Of a stretch of DNA of 64,000 nucleotides, positions 48,167 through 56,404 are shown piece by piece. Below the pieces are notes generated by a model, which searched no databases, was not told where the DNA came from, and was given only the letters and a program-made list of their open reading frames with translations. Source of the stretch: Ancylobacter gelatini. Its GTDB lineage: Bacteria; Pseudomonadota; Alphaproteobacteria; Rhizobiales; Xanthobacteraceae. The stretch spans positions 271,266 to 335,265 of the forward strand of contig NZ_JAKVIL010000005.1 in NCBI RefSeq assembly GCF_022601675.1, written 5' to 3'. A program made the translations under genes and the position numbers. The first letter of the stretch is position 1; every line of letters starts with the position of its first letter.

Positions 48167-48928
48167 CTAACTGGCGCGCCAGGCCTCGAGCTTTCTTACA
48201 CGCGAGAGAAACCCCGCGCTCGTCGGATGCGCGAGCAGCGCAGCATGTACCACATTTGCCCGCCCTAGCGCCAAGTCCAATTGCACTCCGGAGAGGCATT
48301 CTGTGACGGCAATCTGCCTGTTTGTTGCCTCACCGATGCGATTCGCCAGCGCATCGAGCTTGGCGGCGCCGTCGCGGGCCGCGTCGCTGGAGTGAACCAG
48401 CACCGCGACATCCCCGCTCTGGAGCGCCTCGTTCACGCGGGTCGTGCCGGTGATCACGCGCCCCGCCTTGTTGGCGATGCCGAGCGCACCCAGCGCGTCT
48501 TTCTCCAGCAGGCCTTCCACCAGCTCGGGCAGCGCCGCATCGGCCCGTCCCTTGCCCTTGAAGGCGCGCCCGAAGGCCTTTTTCTTCATCGCCTGCGCGA
48601 GAGCCCCGCGCGTGGCCGTAACCCAGGCTCCCCGCCCCGGCAGCCGCGCCCCGAGATCGGGCACCACGGTGCCATCAGGCGCAACCACGAAGCGGAGCAT
48701 TCGCGCCACCGGCGTCACCTCGCGGGTGGCGAGGCACAGCCGGGACGGTTCACGACGGGCCGCCGCCGGTCCGTCGTCGGTCTCGTCGGCCAGATCGGCG
48801 GCGCCGTCGGCGGCCGTCGGCGCGAAGGCGGCGGCATCCGGTTCGACGGCGGACGGCGCCACGCTCCCGGCCAATGCCGGGGCGAGGTCATCGACCAAGC
48901 CGTTCTCGTCCGCCGCGCCGTCCTTCAC
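48167..48928 (-). CDS. YlxR-type (DUF448) RNA-binding protein with L7Ae-like domain
   Basis: The 253-residue protein has the YlxR core with SRLCLATREVTP (near 62-73), the RxCxxxR-type motif of DUF448, and LGARLPGRGAWVT. A second domain (about 130-225), with LGIANKAGRVITGTTRVNEAL and AVLVHSSDAA, resembles an L7Ae/YlxQ-like RNA-binding fold. The first 55 residues are acidic and low-complexity. The start is GTG 48928 with GGGAG six bases upstream. It lies between nusA (30 bases) and infB, the conserved nusA-ylxR-infB slot. YlxR has been linked to RNase P and tRNA binding in other bacteria. Confidence 0.88.
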   Translation of the reverse strand: MKDGAADENGLVDDLAPALAGSVAPSAVEPDAAAFAPTAADGAADLADETDDGPAAARREPSRLCLATREVTPVARMLRFVVAPDGTVVPDLGARLPGRGAWVTATRGALAQAMKKKAFGRAFKGKGRADAALPELVEGLLEKDALGALGIANKAGRVITGTTRVNEALQSGDVAVLVHSSDAARDGAAKLDALANRIGEATNRQIAVTECLSGVQLDLALGRANVVHAALLAHPTSAGFLSRVRKLEAWRAS

Positions 48929-48958
48929 CCTGCGCTCCCTTCACGAGACCCGCGCCGC

Positions 48959-50569
48959 TCAGGCGCCGGTCTCCGCGTCTTCTTCCGCCACGTCCTCGTC
49001 GGCCGGGCCGGCGAGATCATCCTCGGCGATCCAGCCCGCCTTGACGCGGGCCTGCATGATCAGCGCCTCGGCATCCTCGCGGGAGAGGCTGAAGCCTTCC
49101 AGCGCGCCGGCGATGCGGACGGTCTCGCCGTCCTTGCGCTCGGTCCAGCCGGTCAGGTCGTCGGTCGCGCAGCCGGCAAGGTCCTCGACGGTCTTGATGT
49201 CGTTCTCGCCGAACGCCACCAGCATGGCCGAGGTCACGCCCGGCACCTCGCGCAGCCCGTCCTCGACGCCCAGCGCGATGCGCCGTTCCTCGAAATCGGC
49301 CTCGACCTGGGCGAGATAGCCCAGAGCGCGGTTCTGCAATTCCTGCGCGGTGTCCTCGTCGAAGCCCTCGATGCCCGCGAGTTCGCCGATCGGCACATAG
49401 GCCAGTTCTTCCACCGTGGCGAAGCCCTCGGAGGCGAGGAGCTGGCCCATCATCTCGTCGAGATCGAGCGCCTCGGCGAACATCTTGGTGCGCTCGGCGA
49501 ATTCCTTCTGCCGGCGCTCGCTTTCCTCGGCCTCGGTCATGATGTCGATGTCCCAGCCGGTGAGCTGGGAGGCGAGGCGCACATTCTGGCCGCGACGGCC
49601 GATCGCCAGACTTAGTTGGGCATCCGGGACCACGACTTCAATACGCTCGCGATCCTCGTCGAGCACGACCTTGACGACTTCCGCCGGGGCCAGCGCGTTG
49701 ACGATGAAGGTCGCGACGTCCGGCGACCACGGGATGATGTCGATCTTCTCGCCCTGCAGCTCGTTCACCACGGCCTGCACGCGCGAGCCGCGCATGCCGA
49801 CGCAGGCGCCGACCGGGTCGACCGAGGAATCGCGCGAGGTCACGGCGATCTTGGCGCGCGAGCCGGGGTCGCGGGCGACCGCCTTGATCTCGACGATGCC
49901 GTCGTAGATTTCCGGCACTTCCTGCGCGAACAGCTTGGCCATGAACTGGGGATGGGTGCGCGACAGGAAGATCTGCGGGCCGCGCGGCTCGCGGCGCACG
50001 TCATAGACATAGGCGCGGATGCGATCCGAGGTCTTGAAGATCTCGCGCGGCAGCAGCTCGTCGCGGCGCAGCGAGGCCTCGCCACGGCCGAGGTCGACGA
50101 CCACATTGCCGTATTCCACGCGCTTGACCGCGCCGTTGACGATCTCGCCGATACGGTCCTTGTACTCGTCATACTGCCGGTCGCGCTCGGCCTCGCGCAC
50201 CTTCTGCACGATGACCTGCTTGGCAGACTGCGCGGCGATGCGGCCGAAATCGAACGGCGGCAGCGTGTCCGCGATCGAATCGCCGATCTGCGCGGCCGGG
50301 TTCAGACGGCGCGCGCCGGTGAGGTCGATCTCGATGGCGGAATTCTCGACCTGCTCGACCACCAGCAGATGGCGCGCCAGCCGCAGTTCGCCGGTGCGCG
50401 GGTTGATCTCGGCATGGATGTCGGTCTCCGCGCCGTAGCGCGAGCGCGCCGCCTTGGCGATGGCGTCCTCCATGGCGGCGATGACGATCTGCCGGTCGAT
50501 CGACTTCTCACGCGCGACCGCATCGGCGATCTGGAGAAGTTCGAGCCGGTTTGCGCTGACCACAGCCAT
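48959..50569 (-). CDS. nusA: Transcription termination/antitermination factor NusA
   Basis: NusA binds RNA polymerase and modulates pausing, termination and antitermination. The 536-residue protein has the N-terminal RNAP-binding domain ([15 protein letters not shown]), an S1 domain (about 135-200), two KH domains ([17 protein letters not shown] and [15 protein letters not shown]) and two acidic C-terminal helix-hairpin-helix repeats (about 365-510), as in E. coli. It starts two bases after rimP stops. NusA represses its own operon in E. coli, which bears on the hairpin in the rimP leader. Confidence 0.97.
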   Translation of the reverse strand: MAVVSANRLELLQIADAVAREKSIDRQIVIAAMEDAIAKAARSRYGAETDIHAEINPRTGELRLARHLLVVEQVENSAIEIDLTGARRLNPAAQIGDSIADTLPPFDFGRIAAQSAKQVIVQKVREAERDRQYDEYKDRIGEIVNGAVKRVEYGNVVVDLGRGEASLRRDELLPREIFKTSDRIRAYVYDVRREPRGPQIFLSRTHPQFMAKLFAQEVPEIYDGIVEIKAVARDPGSRAKIAVTSRDSSVDPVGACVGMRGSRVQAVVNELQGEKIDIIPWSPDVATFIVNALAPAEVVKVVLDEDRERIEVVVPDAQLSLAIGRRGQNVRLASQLTGWDIDIMTEAEESERRQKEFAERTKMFAEALDLDEMMGQLLASEGFATVEELAYVPIGELAGIEGFDEDTAQELQNRALGYLAQVEADFEERRIALGVEDGLREVPGVTSAMLVAFGENDIKTVEDLAGCATDDLTGWTERKDGETVRIAGALEGFSLSREDAEALIMQARVKAGWIAEDDLAGPADEDVAEEDAETGA

Positions 50570-50571
50570 TG

Positions 50572-51387
50572 TCAGGTCTCCTTCGCGTGGGATTTGCGTT
50601 TGGCGTTGGACTTCTTGGTCGGTTTCGCAGCGCCTTTGGGCTTCAGCATGGGGCCCTTGCGGACCGGCATCTTCTTGGGCGGAATGACCCGGACAGCGAT
50701 GCTCTCGCCCTCGCTCTCCGGCTCACCGCCGAAATCGGCCGCATCGAAATCGGCCTCGTCGATCTCGTCTTCCTCGATGCCCGCGCCTTCGCGCAGCGCC
50801 TTGTCGCGCCGCAGGGCCTCGCGGATCAGATCGTCGGTCAGCACAAGGCGCGCATCGCCGATATCGACGATCGGCAGATGATGCGTGTCCGGCGCGCCGG
50901 CGGGCGCATCCGGCAGGCGAACGACCGCGTTGGCGCCCTCGACGCCGATGAGCTTGCCGCGGAAGCGCTTGCGCCCCTCATGCGGCACCGCCATCTCGAT
51001 CTTCAGCTCATGCCCGGCCCAGCGCTGGAAATCGGAGAGCCGCACCAGCGGCCGATCGATGCCCGGGGAGGACATTTCGAGGTTGTAGGCGCCGGAGATC
51101 GGGTCCTCGACATCGAGCACCGGCGAGATGGCGCGGCTGGCCGCCTCGCACTCGTCGATGCCGAACGAACCGTCCGGACGCTCGGCCATGATCTGCAGCG
51201 TGAGGTGCTCGCCGCCGGAGATCTTCGCCCGCACCAGGCGGAAGCCCAGCCCTTCGAGCACCGGACCCACAATGGCGGCGACACGAGCGGCGGGCCCGCT
51301 CTCGGTGACGAGGCGGGGCTCGTTCAGCGCGGGCGCGTCGGTCGCGGCGGCGCTCTCGTTCAGGTCGTCGGTCTGATGTTCGCTCAT
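50572..51387 (-). CDS. rimP: Ribosome maturation factor RimP
   Basis: RimP assists late maturation of the 30S subunit. The 271-residue protein has the family core ([57 protein letters not shown]). It has an N-terminal acidic extension of about 20 residues and a long charged C-terminal tail (from about 180) ending in a Lys-rich stretch; E. coli RimP is only about 150 residues. Such tails are usual in Hyphomicrobiales. ATG 51387 is chosen with AGGA close upstream. It is the first gene of the rimP-nusA-ylxR-infB series. Confidence 0.94.
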   Translation of the reverse strand: MSEHQTDDLNESAAATDAPALNEPRLVTESGPAARVAAIVGPVLEGLGFRLVRAKISGGEHLTLQIMAERPDGSFGIDECEAASRAISPVLDVEDPISGAYNLEMSSPGIDRPLVRLSDFQRWAGHELKIEMAVPHEGRKRFRGKLIGVEGANAVVRLPDAPAGAPDTHHLPIVDIGDARLVLTDDLIREALRRDKALREGAGIEEDEIDEADFDAADFGGEPESEGESIAVRVIPPKKMPVRKGPMLKPKGAAKPTKKSNAKRKSHAKET

Positions 51388-51420
51388 TGTCCTCGCCGGA
51401 CGGCTGAACGGGCTCAATGC

Positions 51421-51453
51421 AAAAAGAGCGGGTCCCGGCGGCGGAACCCACTC
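51421..51453 (-). terminator. Attenuator-like terminator in the rimP leader
   Basis: On the minus strand GAGTGGGT (51453-51446) pairs with ACCCGCTC (51433-51426), with up to three further pairs inside, and runs directly into TTTTT (51425-51421). This is a complete intrinsic terminator. It lies between the rimP promoter (51497-51526) and the rimP start (51387), about 35 to 70 bases after the expected transcription start, so it can abort transcripts before the first gene. No gene encodes a product between promoter and hairpin. Confidence 0.65.
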
Positions 51454-51496
51454 TCAACCGACCGTTCAGTCGCTGTGAGATGTCTTTGATGGCGTG

Positions 51497-51526
51497 CTTA
51501 TACGCCCAAAGCCGATCTGCGCGCAA
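51497..51526 (-). promoter_or_regulatory. Promoter of the rimP-nusA-infB series
   Basis: Read on the minus strand, TTGCGC (51526-51521) and TATAAG (51502-51497) are spaced by 18 bases. The expected transcription start is near 51490, leaving a leader of about 100 bases. It is the best -10 match in the divergent ispE/rimP region. Confidence 0.5.
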
Positions 51527-51605
51527 GGGCGGGGTACGGGGGCAGAGCACGAGGCAGACGGGCGCCCCTCTTGTCGCCCGGTGCAGGCCCGCGCATAAGC
51601 GCCTC

Positions 51606-52487
51606 ATGATCGCTCCCGCCGACACCGCCCCGCTTTCCGAGCGCGCGCCCGCCAAGATCAACCTGTCGCTGCGGGTCACCGGACGGCGGGCGGATGGCTA
51701 TCACGATCTGGCGAGCCTGGTCGCCTTTGCCGGCACCGGCGACCGGCTGGCGCTGTTCCCGGGCGAGGCCCTCGGGCTCGACATGACCGGCCCGCGCGCC
51801 GGCGCGCTCGCGGCCGAGCCGGATAATCTGGTGCTGAAGGCCGCGCGGGAGCTGGCGGAGCGGGTGCCCGGCCTGGCCGCCGGCCGCTTCCGTCTCGACA
51901 AGCGTCTGCCCGTCGCCTCCGGCATTGGCGGCGGTTCGGCGGACGCGGCGGCCGGCCTGCGGCTGCTGGCGCGGCTCAACGGGATCGCGCGCGACGATCC
52001 CCGCCTGTTTGAAGCCGCCCTCGCCACCGGCTCCGATGTGCCGGTGTGTCTTTATTCCCGTGCCTGCGTGATGACCGGGCGGGGCGAGGGTCTTGCGCCG
52101 TTGACCCTGCCGCGCTTCGGAGCGGCGCTGGTCAATCCCGGGGTCGCGGTCGCGACCGCCGCCGTGTTCCGGGCGCTGGCGCTGCCGCCCGGCACCCGGC
52201 TCACTGATGCCGCGCGGCCGGGCGGTTTCGCGGACCGCCGCGCGGTGCTCGATTTTCTCGCGGGCGCGCCCAACGATCTCCAGCCGCCGGCCCATGCGCT
52301 GGTGCCCGTACTCGACACGGTGGAGGCCGCGCTGAGGGCGACGCCGGAGGTGCGTCTGGTGCGCATGTCCGGCTCGGGTGCGACCATGTTCGCCCTGTAT
52401 GACGATTGCCGGGCAGCGGCGCGCGCGGCCAAGATGGTGGCCCGCCTTCACCCCGACTGGTGGGTCAAGTCCACCATCCTCGGCTGA
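51606..52487 (+). CDS. ispE: 4-diphosphocytidyl-2-C-methyl-D-erythritol kinase
   Basis: IspE phosphorylates CDP-methylerythritol in the MEP route to isoprenoids. The 293-residue GHMP kinase has PAKINLSLRVTGRRADGYHDL (the first signature, shown in part), the ATP loop LPVASGIGGGSADAAAG (about 98-114) and the C-terminal MSGSGATMFALYD. Length is normal. ATG 51606 gives the standard N-terminus though no clear ribosome binding site is seen. It is divergent from rimP and 12 bases before the YnfA-family gene. A polyprenyl diphosphate synthase, a later enzyme of the same pathway, is encoded about 350 bases beyond its stop on the other strand. Confidence 0.95.
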   Translation: MIAPADTAPLSERAPAKINLSLRVTGRRADGYHDLASLVAFAGTGDRLALFPGEALGLDMTGPRAGALAAEPDNLVLKAARELAERVPGLAAGRFRLDKRLPVASGIGGGSADAAAGLRLLARLNGIARDDPRLFEAALATGSDVPVCLYSRACVMTGRGEGLAPLTLPRFGAALVNPGVAVATAAVFRALALPPGTRLTDAARPGGFADRRAVLDFLAGAPNDLQPPAHALVPVLDTVEAALRATPEVRLVRMSGSGATMFALYDDCRAAARAAKMVARLHPDWWVKSTILG

Positions 52488-52499
52488 AAGACCCACGGC

Positions 52500-52823
52500 A
52501 TGCACACGCCCATCGTCTTCGCCCTCGCCGCGCTCACGGAGATCGCCGGCTGCTTCGCGTTCTGGGCGGTGGTGCGGCAGGGCGCGAGCGCGCTCTGGCT
52601 CGGGCCGGGCGTGGTCAGCCTGATCGCCTTCGCCGGGCTGCTGACGCTGGTGGAATCCGCCGCCGCCGGACGCGCCTTCGCGGCCTATGGCGGGGTCTAT
52701 GTCGCGGCGTCGCTGGCCTGGCTGTGGGCGGTGGAAGGGTTCCGGCCGGATCGCTGGGACCTCGTGGGCGGGGCGGTGTGCCTCGCCGGGGCGGCGATCA
52801 TCATCTTGGCGCCACGGGGCTGA
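52500..52823 (+). CDS. YnfA (UPF0060) family membrane protein
   Basis: The 107-residue protein has four transmembrane helices and the family pattern [17 protein letters not shown] at the start and [20 protein letters not shown] in the middle. YnfA proteins resemble small multidrug resistance pumps, and some have been linked to drug efflux; a function here is not known. It follows ispE by 12 bases and converges on the polyprenyl synthase gene with eight bases between. Confidence 0.9.
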   Translation: MHTPIVFALAALTEIAGCFAFWAVVRQGASALWLGPGVVSLIAFAGLLTLVESAAAGRAFAAYGGVYVAASLAWLWAVEGFRPDRWDLVGGAVCLAGAAIIILAPRG

Positions 52824-52831
52824 ACGGACGC

Positions 52832-53854
52832 TCAGCGCGCCCGCGCCACGCAGAAATCCACCACGTCGAGCAGCGCCCGCTTGGCCGGGCCGTCGGCGAA
52901 CAGGCCGAGCGCGTCCTTGGCCATGGCGCCGTAGTGCCGGGCGCGGTCCACCGTGTCGGCCAGCGCGTCGTGGCGCGCCAGCAGCTTCATCGCGTGTTCG
53001 AGGTCGCCCTCGTTGATCTCGCCGGTTTCGAGGCAGCGCTTCCAGAAGGCCCGTTCCTCGTCATTGCCGCGCCGGAACGCCAGCACGATCGGCAGGGTGA
53101 TCTTGCCCTCGCGGAAATCGTCGCCGACATTCTTGCCGAGCTTGGCGCGCGAGCCGCCATAATCCAGCGCGTCGTCGATGAGCTGGAAGGCGATACCGAG
53201 ATTCATGCCATAGCTGCGGCAGGCCGACTGTTCGACCTTGGGCCGGCCGGCGATCACCGGGCCGACCTCGCAGGCGGCGGCGAACAGCTCGGCGGTCTTG
53301 CCGCGAATCACGGCGAGATACTCGTCCTCGCTGGTCGCGGTGTTCTTGGCGGCGGCGAGCTGGGCCACCTCGCCCTCGGCGATCACCACGGCCGCGGTGG
53401 AGAGAATATCGAGGGCGCGCATGTTGCCGACCTCGATCATCATGCGGAACGCCTGGCCCAGCAGGAAGTCGCCGACCAGCACGCTGGCCTCGTTGCCCCA
53501 CAGCATGCGGGCGGCGAGCTTGCCACGGCGCATCTCGCTGTCGTCGACCACATCGTCGTGCAGCAGGGTGGCGGTGTGCATGAACTCGACGGAGGCGGCC
53601 AGCTTGATATGGCCGTCGCCGGCATAGCCGGTGAGGTCGGCCGTGGCGAGGGTCAGGATCGGGCGCAGCCGCTTGCCGCCGGAGGAGATGAGGTGCTGGG
53701 CGACCTCGGGGATCATCGTCACCTCCGAACCCGTGCGCGACAGGATGAGCGCGTTCACCCGCTCCATGTCGGCGCGCACGAGGGTGAGGATGCCCTCCAG
53801 CGACGGCTCGGCATCGATCTCGGCAGCGGGGTCGAACGGAAGGACGACGGCCAC
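52832..53854 (-). CDS. Long-chain polyprenyl diphosphate synthase
   Basis: The 340-residue trans-prenyltransferase makes the isoprenoid side chain of ubiquinone; in Hyphomicrobiales this is usually decaprenyl (Q-10), an inference here. It has GGKRLRP, the first Asp-rich motif in LLHDDVVDDSEMRRG and the second in FQLIDDALDYGG. The small Ala before the first motif fits a long-chain product. The start is GTG 53854 with AAGGA eight bases upstream. It is divergent from the DUF2007 gene with about 200 bases between, which hold no clear feature. Confidence 0.92.
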   Translation of the reverse strand: MAVVLPFDPAAEIDAEPSLEGILTLVRADMERVNALILSRTGSEVTMIPEVAQHLISSGGKRLRPILTLATADLTGYAGDGHIKLAASVEFMHTATLLHDDVVDDSEMRRGKLAARMLWGNEASVLVGDFLLGQAFRMMIEVGNMRALDILSTAAVVIAEGEVAQLAAAKNTATSEDEYLAVIRGKTAELFAAACEVGPVIAGRPKVEQSACRSYGMNLGIAFQLIDDALDYGGSRAKLGKNVGDDFREGKITLPIVLAFRRGNDEERAFWKRCLETGEINEGDLEHAMKLLARHDALADTVDRARHYGAMAKDALGLFADGPAKRALLDVVDFCVARAR

Positions 53855-54054
53855 GGGCGATTTCCTTCAAATGAACGCGTCAGGCGACGTAAGGGAACGG
53901 CGGACGAAACGCCGGAGGCGGCGTGCCGAAGCCTTCTCATAGCCCACTCGCAGGACAAGCGAAAGTTGACCCGGGAACGAGGCTGCCGTCGAAGCCGCGC
54001 CGGGTGCCTCGGGGACGGCTTGCCCTTGCGGCCGGTTCCTGCGCCAATGCCGCG

Positions 54055-54279
54055 ATGCGTCCCCTTGTCCTGACCAATGATCTGATTCTGCTCAACGCCA
54101 TCGAGGCGCTGCTCACCAGTGCCGGCATCGGCCATGTCGTGCTGGACCAGCACATGAGCGCGCTGGAAGGCTCGATCGGCCTGCTGCCGCGCCGGCTGCT
54201 GGTGGAGGAGGAGCGCTATCGGGCGGCGCGGGCGCTGTTGTCGGAGGCCGGCTTCGGCCATGCCCTCGCTGTCGAGTGA
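54055..54279 (+). CDS. DUF2007 domain protein
   Basis: The 74-residue protein (ATG 54055) matches the small DUF2007 domain: LVLTNDLILLNAIEALLTSAGI, a middle HMSALEGSIG and a C-terminal RRLLVEEERYRAARALL. The fold resembles the C-terminal signal-transducing P-II-like ferredoxin-like domain. The family is thought to act as a small binding module; no ligand is known here. It sits 18 bases before the TrmN6-like methyltransferase gene, an order I have seen as usual in Hyphomicrobiales. Confidence 0.8.
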   Translation: MRPLVLTNDLILLNAIEALLTSAGIGHVVLDQHMSALEGSIGLLPRRLLVEEERYRAARALLSEAGFGHALAVE

Positions 54280-54297
54280 TCCCGCGGAGCCGCGCCC

Positions 54298-55074
54298 GTG
54301 AGCCTGCCGACATCACCGGAAGAGACCACGGACGACGCCCTGCTCGGCGGAAGGCTGCGGCTGCTCCAGCCTGCGCGCGGGCACCGCGCGGGGCATGACG
54401 CGCTATTGCTCGCCGCAACCGTGCCGACCGATGCCCGCCATGCCGTCGACCTCGGCGCCGGGGTCGGCGCGGCGGGACTGTCGGTCGCCATCCGCCTGCC
54501 GGAGGCGCGGGTGACGCTGGTCGAGATCGACCTCGCCACCGCCGCGCTCGCCACGCGCAACGCCGCCCGGCAGACACCGGACATGAGCGCGCGCATCACG
54601 GTGGTCACCGCCGATATCGCGACGCTCGCCCGTCCGTCCGGCCCCGACCTGCCGGCGGCGCGCGCGGCCGATGTCGTGCTGGCCAACCCGCCCTTCAACG
54701 ATCCCGCCCGCCACCGCGTCTCCCCGCTCGACGAGAAGGCGCGCGCCCACGCCATTCCCGATGCCGGTATGGAGGCGTGGATCAAGGCCGCCGAGCGGCT
54801 GCTGGAGGCGGGAGGCCGGCTGCGCCTCATTCACCGCCCGGAGGCGCTGGAGGCGCTGCTGGAGGCGCTGCGGGGGCGTTTCGGTGCCGTATCGATCCTT
54901 CCGGTGCATCCCACGGCGCAGGCCCCGGCGATCCGGCTGCTGGTCGGGGCGATCAAGGGGCGACGCACCCCCCCCCGGCTTCTGCCCGGCCTCGTGCTGG
55001 CCGGCGCGGATGGCCGGCCTTCACCTGAGACCGAACGCCTGTTGCGGGCCGGCGAAGGGGTGGCGCTGGAATAA
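54298..55074 (+). CDS. TrmN6/YfiC-like tRNA1(Val) adenine methyltransferase
   Basis: The 258-residue SAM-dependent methyltransferase has motif I DLGAGVGAAGL (near 51-61), an acidic end of beta 2 (VEIDLATAALA) and the catalytic LANPPFNDP (about 127-135). NPPF is diagnostic of N6-adenine or N5-glutamine methyltransferases. YfiC in E. coli modifies A37 of tRNA1(Val), and this is the usual annotation for the group. The start is GTG 54298 with GGAG eight bases upstream. It lies between DUF2007 and the S49 peptidase gene. Confidence 0.86.
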   Translation: MSLPTSPEETTDDALLGGRLRLLQPARGHRAGHDALLLAATVPTDARHAVDLGAGVGAAGLSVAIRLPEARVTLVEIDLATAALATRNAARQTPDMSARITVVTADIATLARPSGPDLPAARAADVVLANPPFNDPARHRVSPLDEKARAHAIPDAGMEAWIKAAERLLEAGGRLRLIHRPEALEALLEALRGRFGAVSILPVHPTAQAPAIRLLVGAIKGRRTPPRLLPGLVLAGADGRPSPETERLLRAGEGVALE

Positions 55075-55133
55075 GTTGCCGTTCGGGTACGCCCTCGCTT
55101 GAGAGAATCCCCGCGCAGCCCTATCTCTCTGCC

Positions 55134-56030
55134 ATGGCAAACAACAGCTTCCTCGACACGCTCCGCCGCCGGCTCCGCCCCATTCTGCCCGCGCGGTTGC
55201 GCGGTGATAACGCGATCGTGCCGGTGGTGCGCCTGCACGGCGCCATCGGCATGAATGCGCCGCTGCGCCCCGGCCTCACCTTCGCCGGCATCGCCAAGGC
55301 GCTCGACCGCGCCTTCGCGGTCAAGGGTGCCAAGGCGGTGGCGCTGGTGATCAATTCGCCGGGCGGCTCGCCGGTACAGTCCCACCTCATCTATCGTCGC
55401 ATCCGGCTGCTGGCGCAGGAGAAGGGGATCCCGGTCATCGCCTTCGTGGAGGATGTCGCGGCCTCGGGCGGCTACATGCTGGCCTGCGCGGCGGACGAGG
55501 TGGTCGCCGACACCTTCTCGGTCGTCGGCTCGATCGGCGTGGTCAGCGCCGGCTTCGGCTTCGACCGCGCCATTGGCAAGCTCGGCATTGACCGGCGCGT
55601 CTACACCGCCGGCGTGAGCAAGGTGATCCTCGACCCGTTCCAGCCGGAAAAGGCCGAGGATGTCGAGCGGCTGAAGGCGCTGCAAAAGGATGTGCATGAC
55701 GGCTTCATCGCCCTGGTGAAGGAGCGGCGCGGCGATGTCCTGTCGAGCCCTGATGACGCCCTATTTTCCGGCGAGTTCTGGGTGGCGCCGCAGGCGCTGG
55801 AACTCGGGCTGATCGATGCCATCGGCGATCTGCGCTCCTTCCTCAAGGCGCGCTATGGCGAGAAGGTCGTGACACCGCTCATCCAGTCCAGCGGCGGCCT
55901 GTTCGGCCGGCGCACGCCGGGCGTATCCACGGCGGCCCTGCCGGAGGCCGCCGCCATCGGCGCCGGCTTCGCCGAGCAGATGCTGGGCGCGGCGGAAGAG
56001 CGCGCGATGTGGAGCCGTTTCGGGCTGTGA
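55134..56030 (+). CDS. S49 family serine peptidase (SohB/SppA-like)
   Basis: The 298-residue protein has the S49 core with INSPGGSPVQSHLIYRRI, the nucleophile Ser in EDVAASGGYMLACAADE (about 104-120) and the general-base Lys likely in the YTAGVSKVILDPF segment. It is short, of one repeat, like SohB or archaeal SppA and unlike the 67-kDa E. coli SppA. No clear N-terminal membrane anchor is seen. Members cut remnant signal peptides or act in envelope quality control. A small membrane protein gene follows 30 bases later. Confidence 0.88.
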   Translation: MANNSFLDTLRRRLRPILPARLRGDNAIVPVVRLHGAIGMNAPLRPGLTFAGIAKALDRAFAVKGAKAVALVINSPGGSPVQSHLIYRRIRLLAQEKGIPVIAFVEDVAASGGYMLACAADEVVADTFSVVGSIGVVSAGFGFDRAIGKLGIDRRVYTAGVSKVILDPFQPEKAEDVERLKALQKDVHDGFIALVKERRGDVLSSPDDALFSGEFWVAPQALELGLIDAIGDLRSFLKARYGEKVVTPLIQSSGGLFGRRTPGVSTAALPEAAAIGAGFAEQMLGAAEERAMWSRFGL

Positions 56031-56060
56031 ACGCGTGGGAATGACAGCGGGGGAGACACC

Positions 56061-56255
56061 ATGCCGCCTGTGTTCGTTCTGGCGATCGGCGCGATCGGCG
56101 CCGCTGCGCTGGTCAAGCTGCTGGCCAAGGAATCGCGCCGCGTAAACCAGGAACTGGACGCCACGCGTCGCGACCTCGATGCCCGCGCGCCGGAACCCAG
56201 CCGCACCCTGCGCCGCGACCCGGCCACCGGCGATTATCGCCCGCTCGACCATTGA
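56061..56255 (+). CDS. Small single-span membrane protein
   Basis: The 64-residue protein has one transmembrane segment (about 3-22), a short coiled-coil-like stretch (KESRRVNQELDATRRDLDAR) and a polar tail RRDPATGDYRPLDH. GGAG lies six bases before ATG 56061. Small proteins of this form often follow the S49 gene in Hyphomicrobiales, so it may be its partner; the function is unknown. Confidence 0.7.
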   Translation: MPPVFVLAIGAIGAAALVKLLAKESRRVNQELDATRRDLDARAPEPSRTLRRDPATGDYRPLDH

Positions 56256-56299
56256 GCCGCCGACCGTTCCTTGGAAGTTCTATAGACTAGACGCACGAC

Positions 56300-56342
56300 A
56301 ATTGCGGTTTTCCATAGGCTTTGCCTATCATTACCGCGAATT
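56300..56342. promoter_or_regulatory. Nested dyad upstream of macA
   Basis: ATAGGC (56314-56319) and GCCTAT (56323-56328) form a perfect inner repeat. Outside it AATTGCGGT (56300-56308) faces ACCGCGAATT (56333-56342), matching except for one extra G. The whole lies in an AT-rich window (about 56270-56345) that stands out from its surroundings and ends 62 bases before macA. It is a good candidate operator for the efflux genes. Confidence 0.5.
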
Positions 56343-56404
56343 CACTTTGTGCGCCGCAGCTTGAGCCTTATCCCTTGTAATGGAACGGGATAGGCGAGAA
56401 CGCG

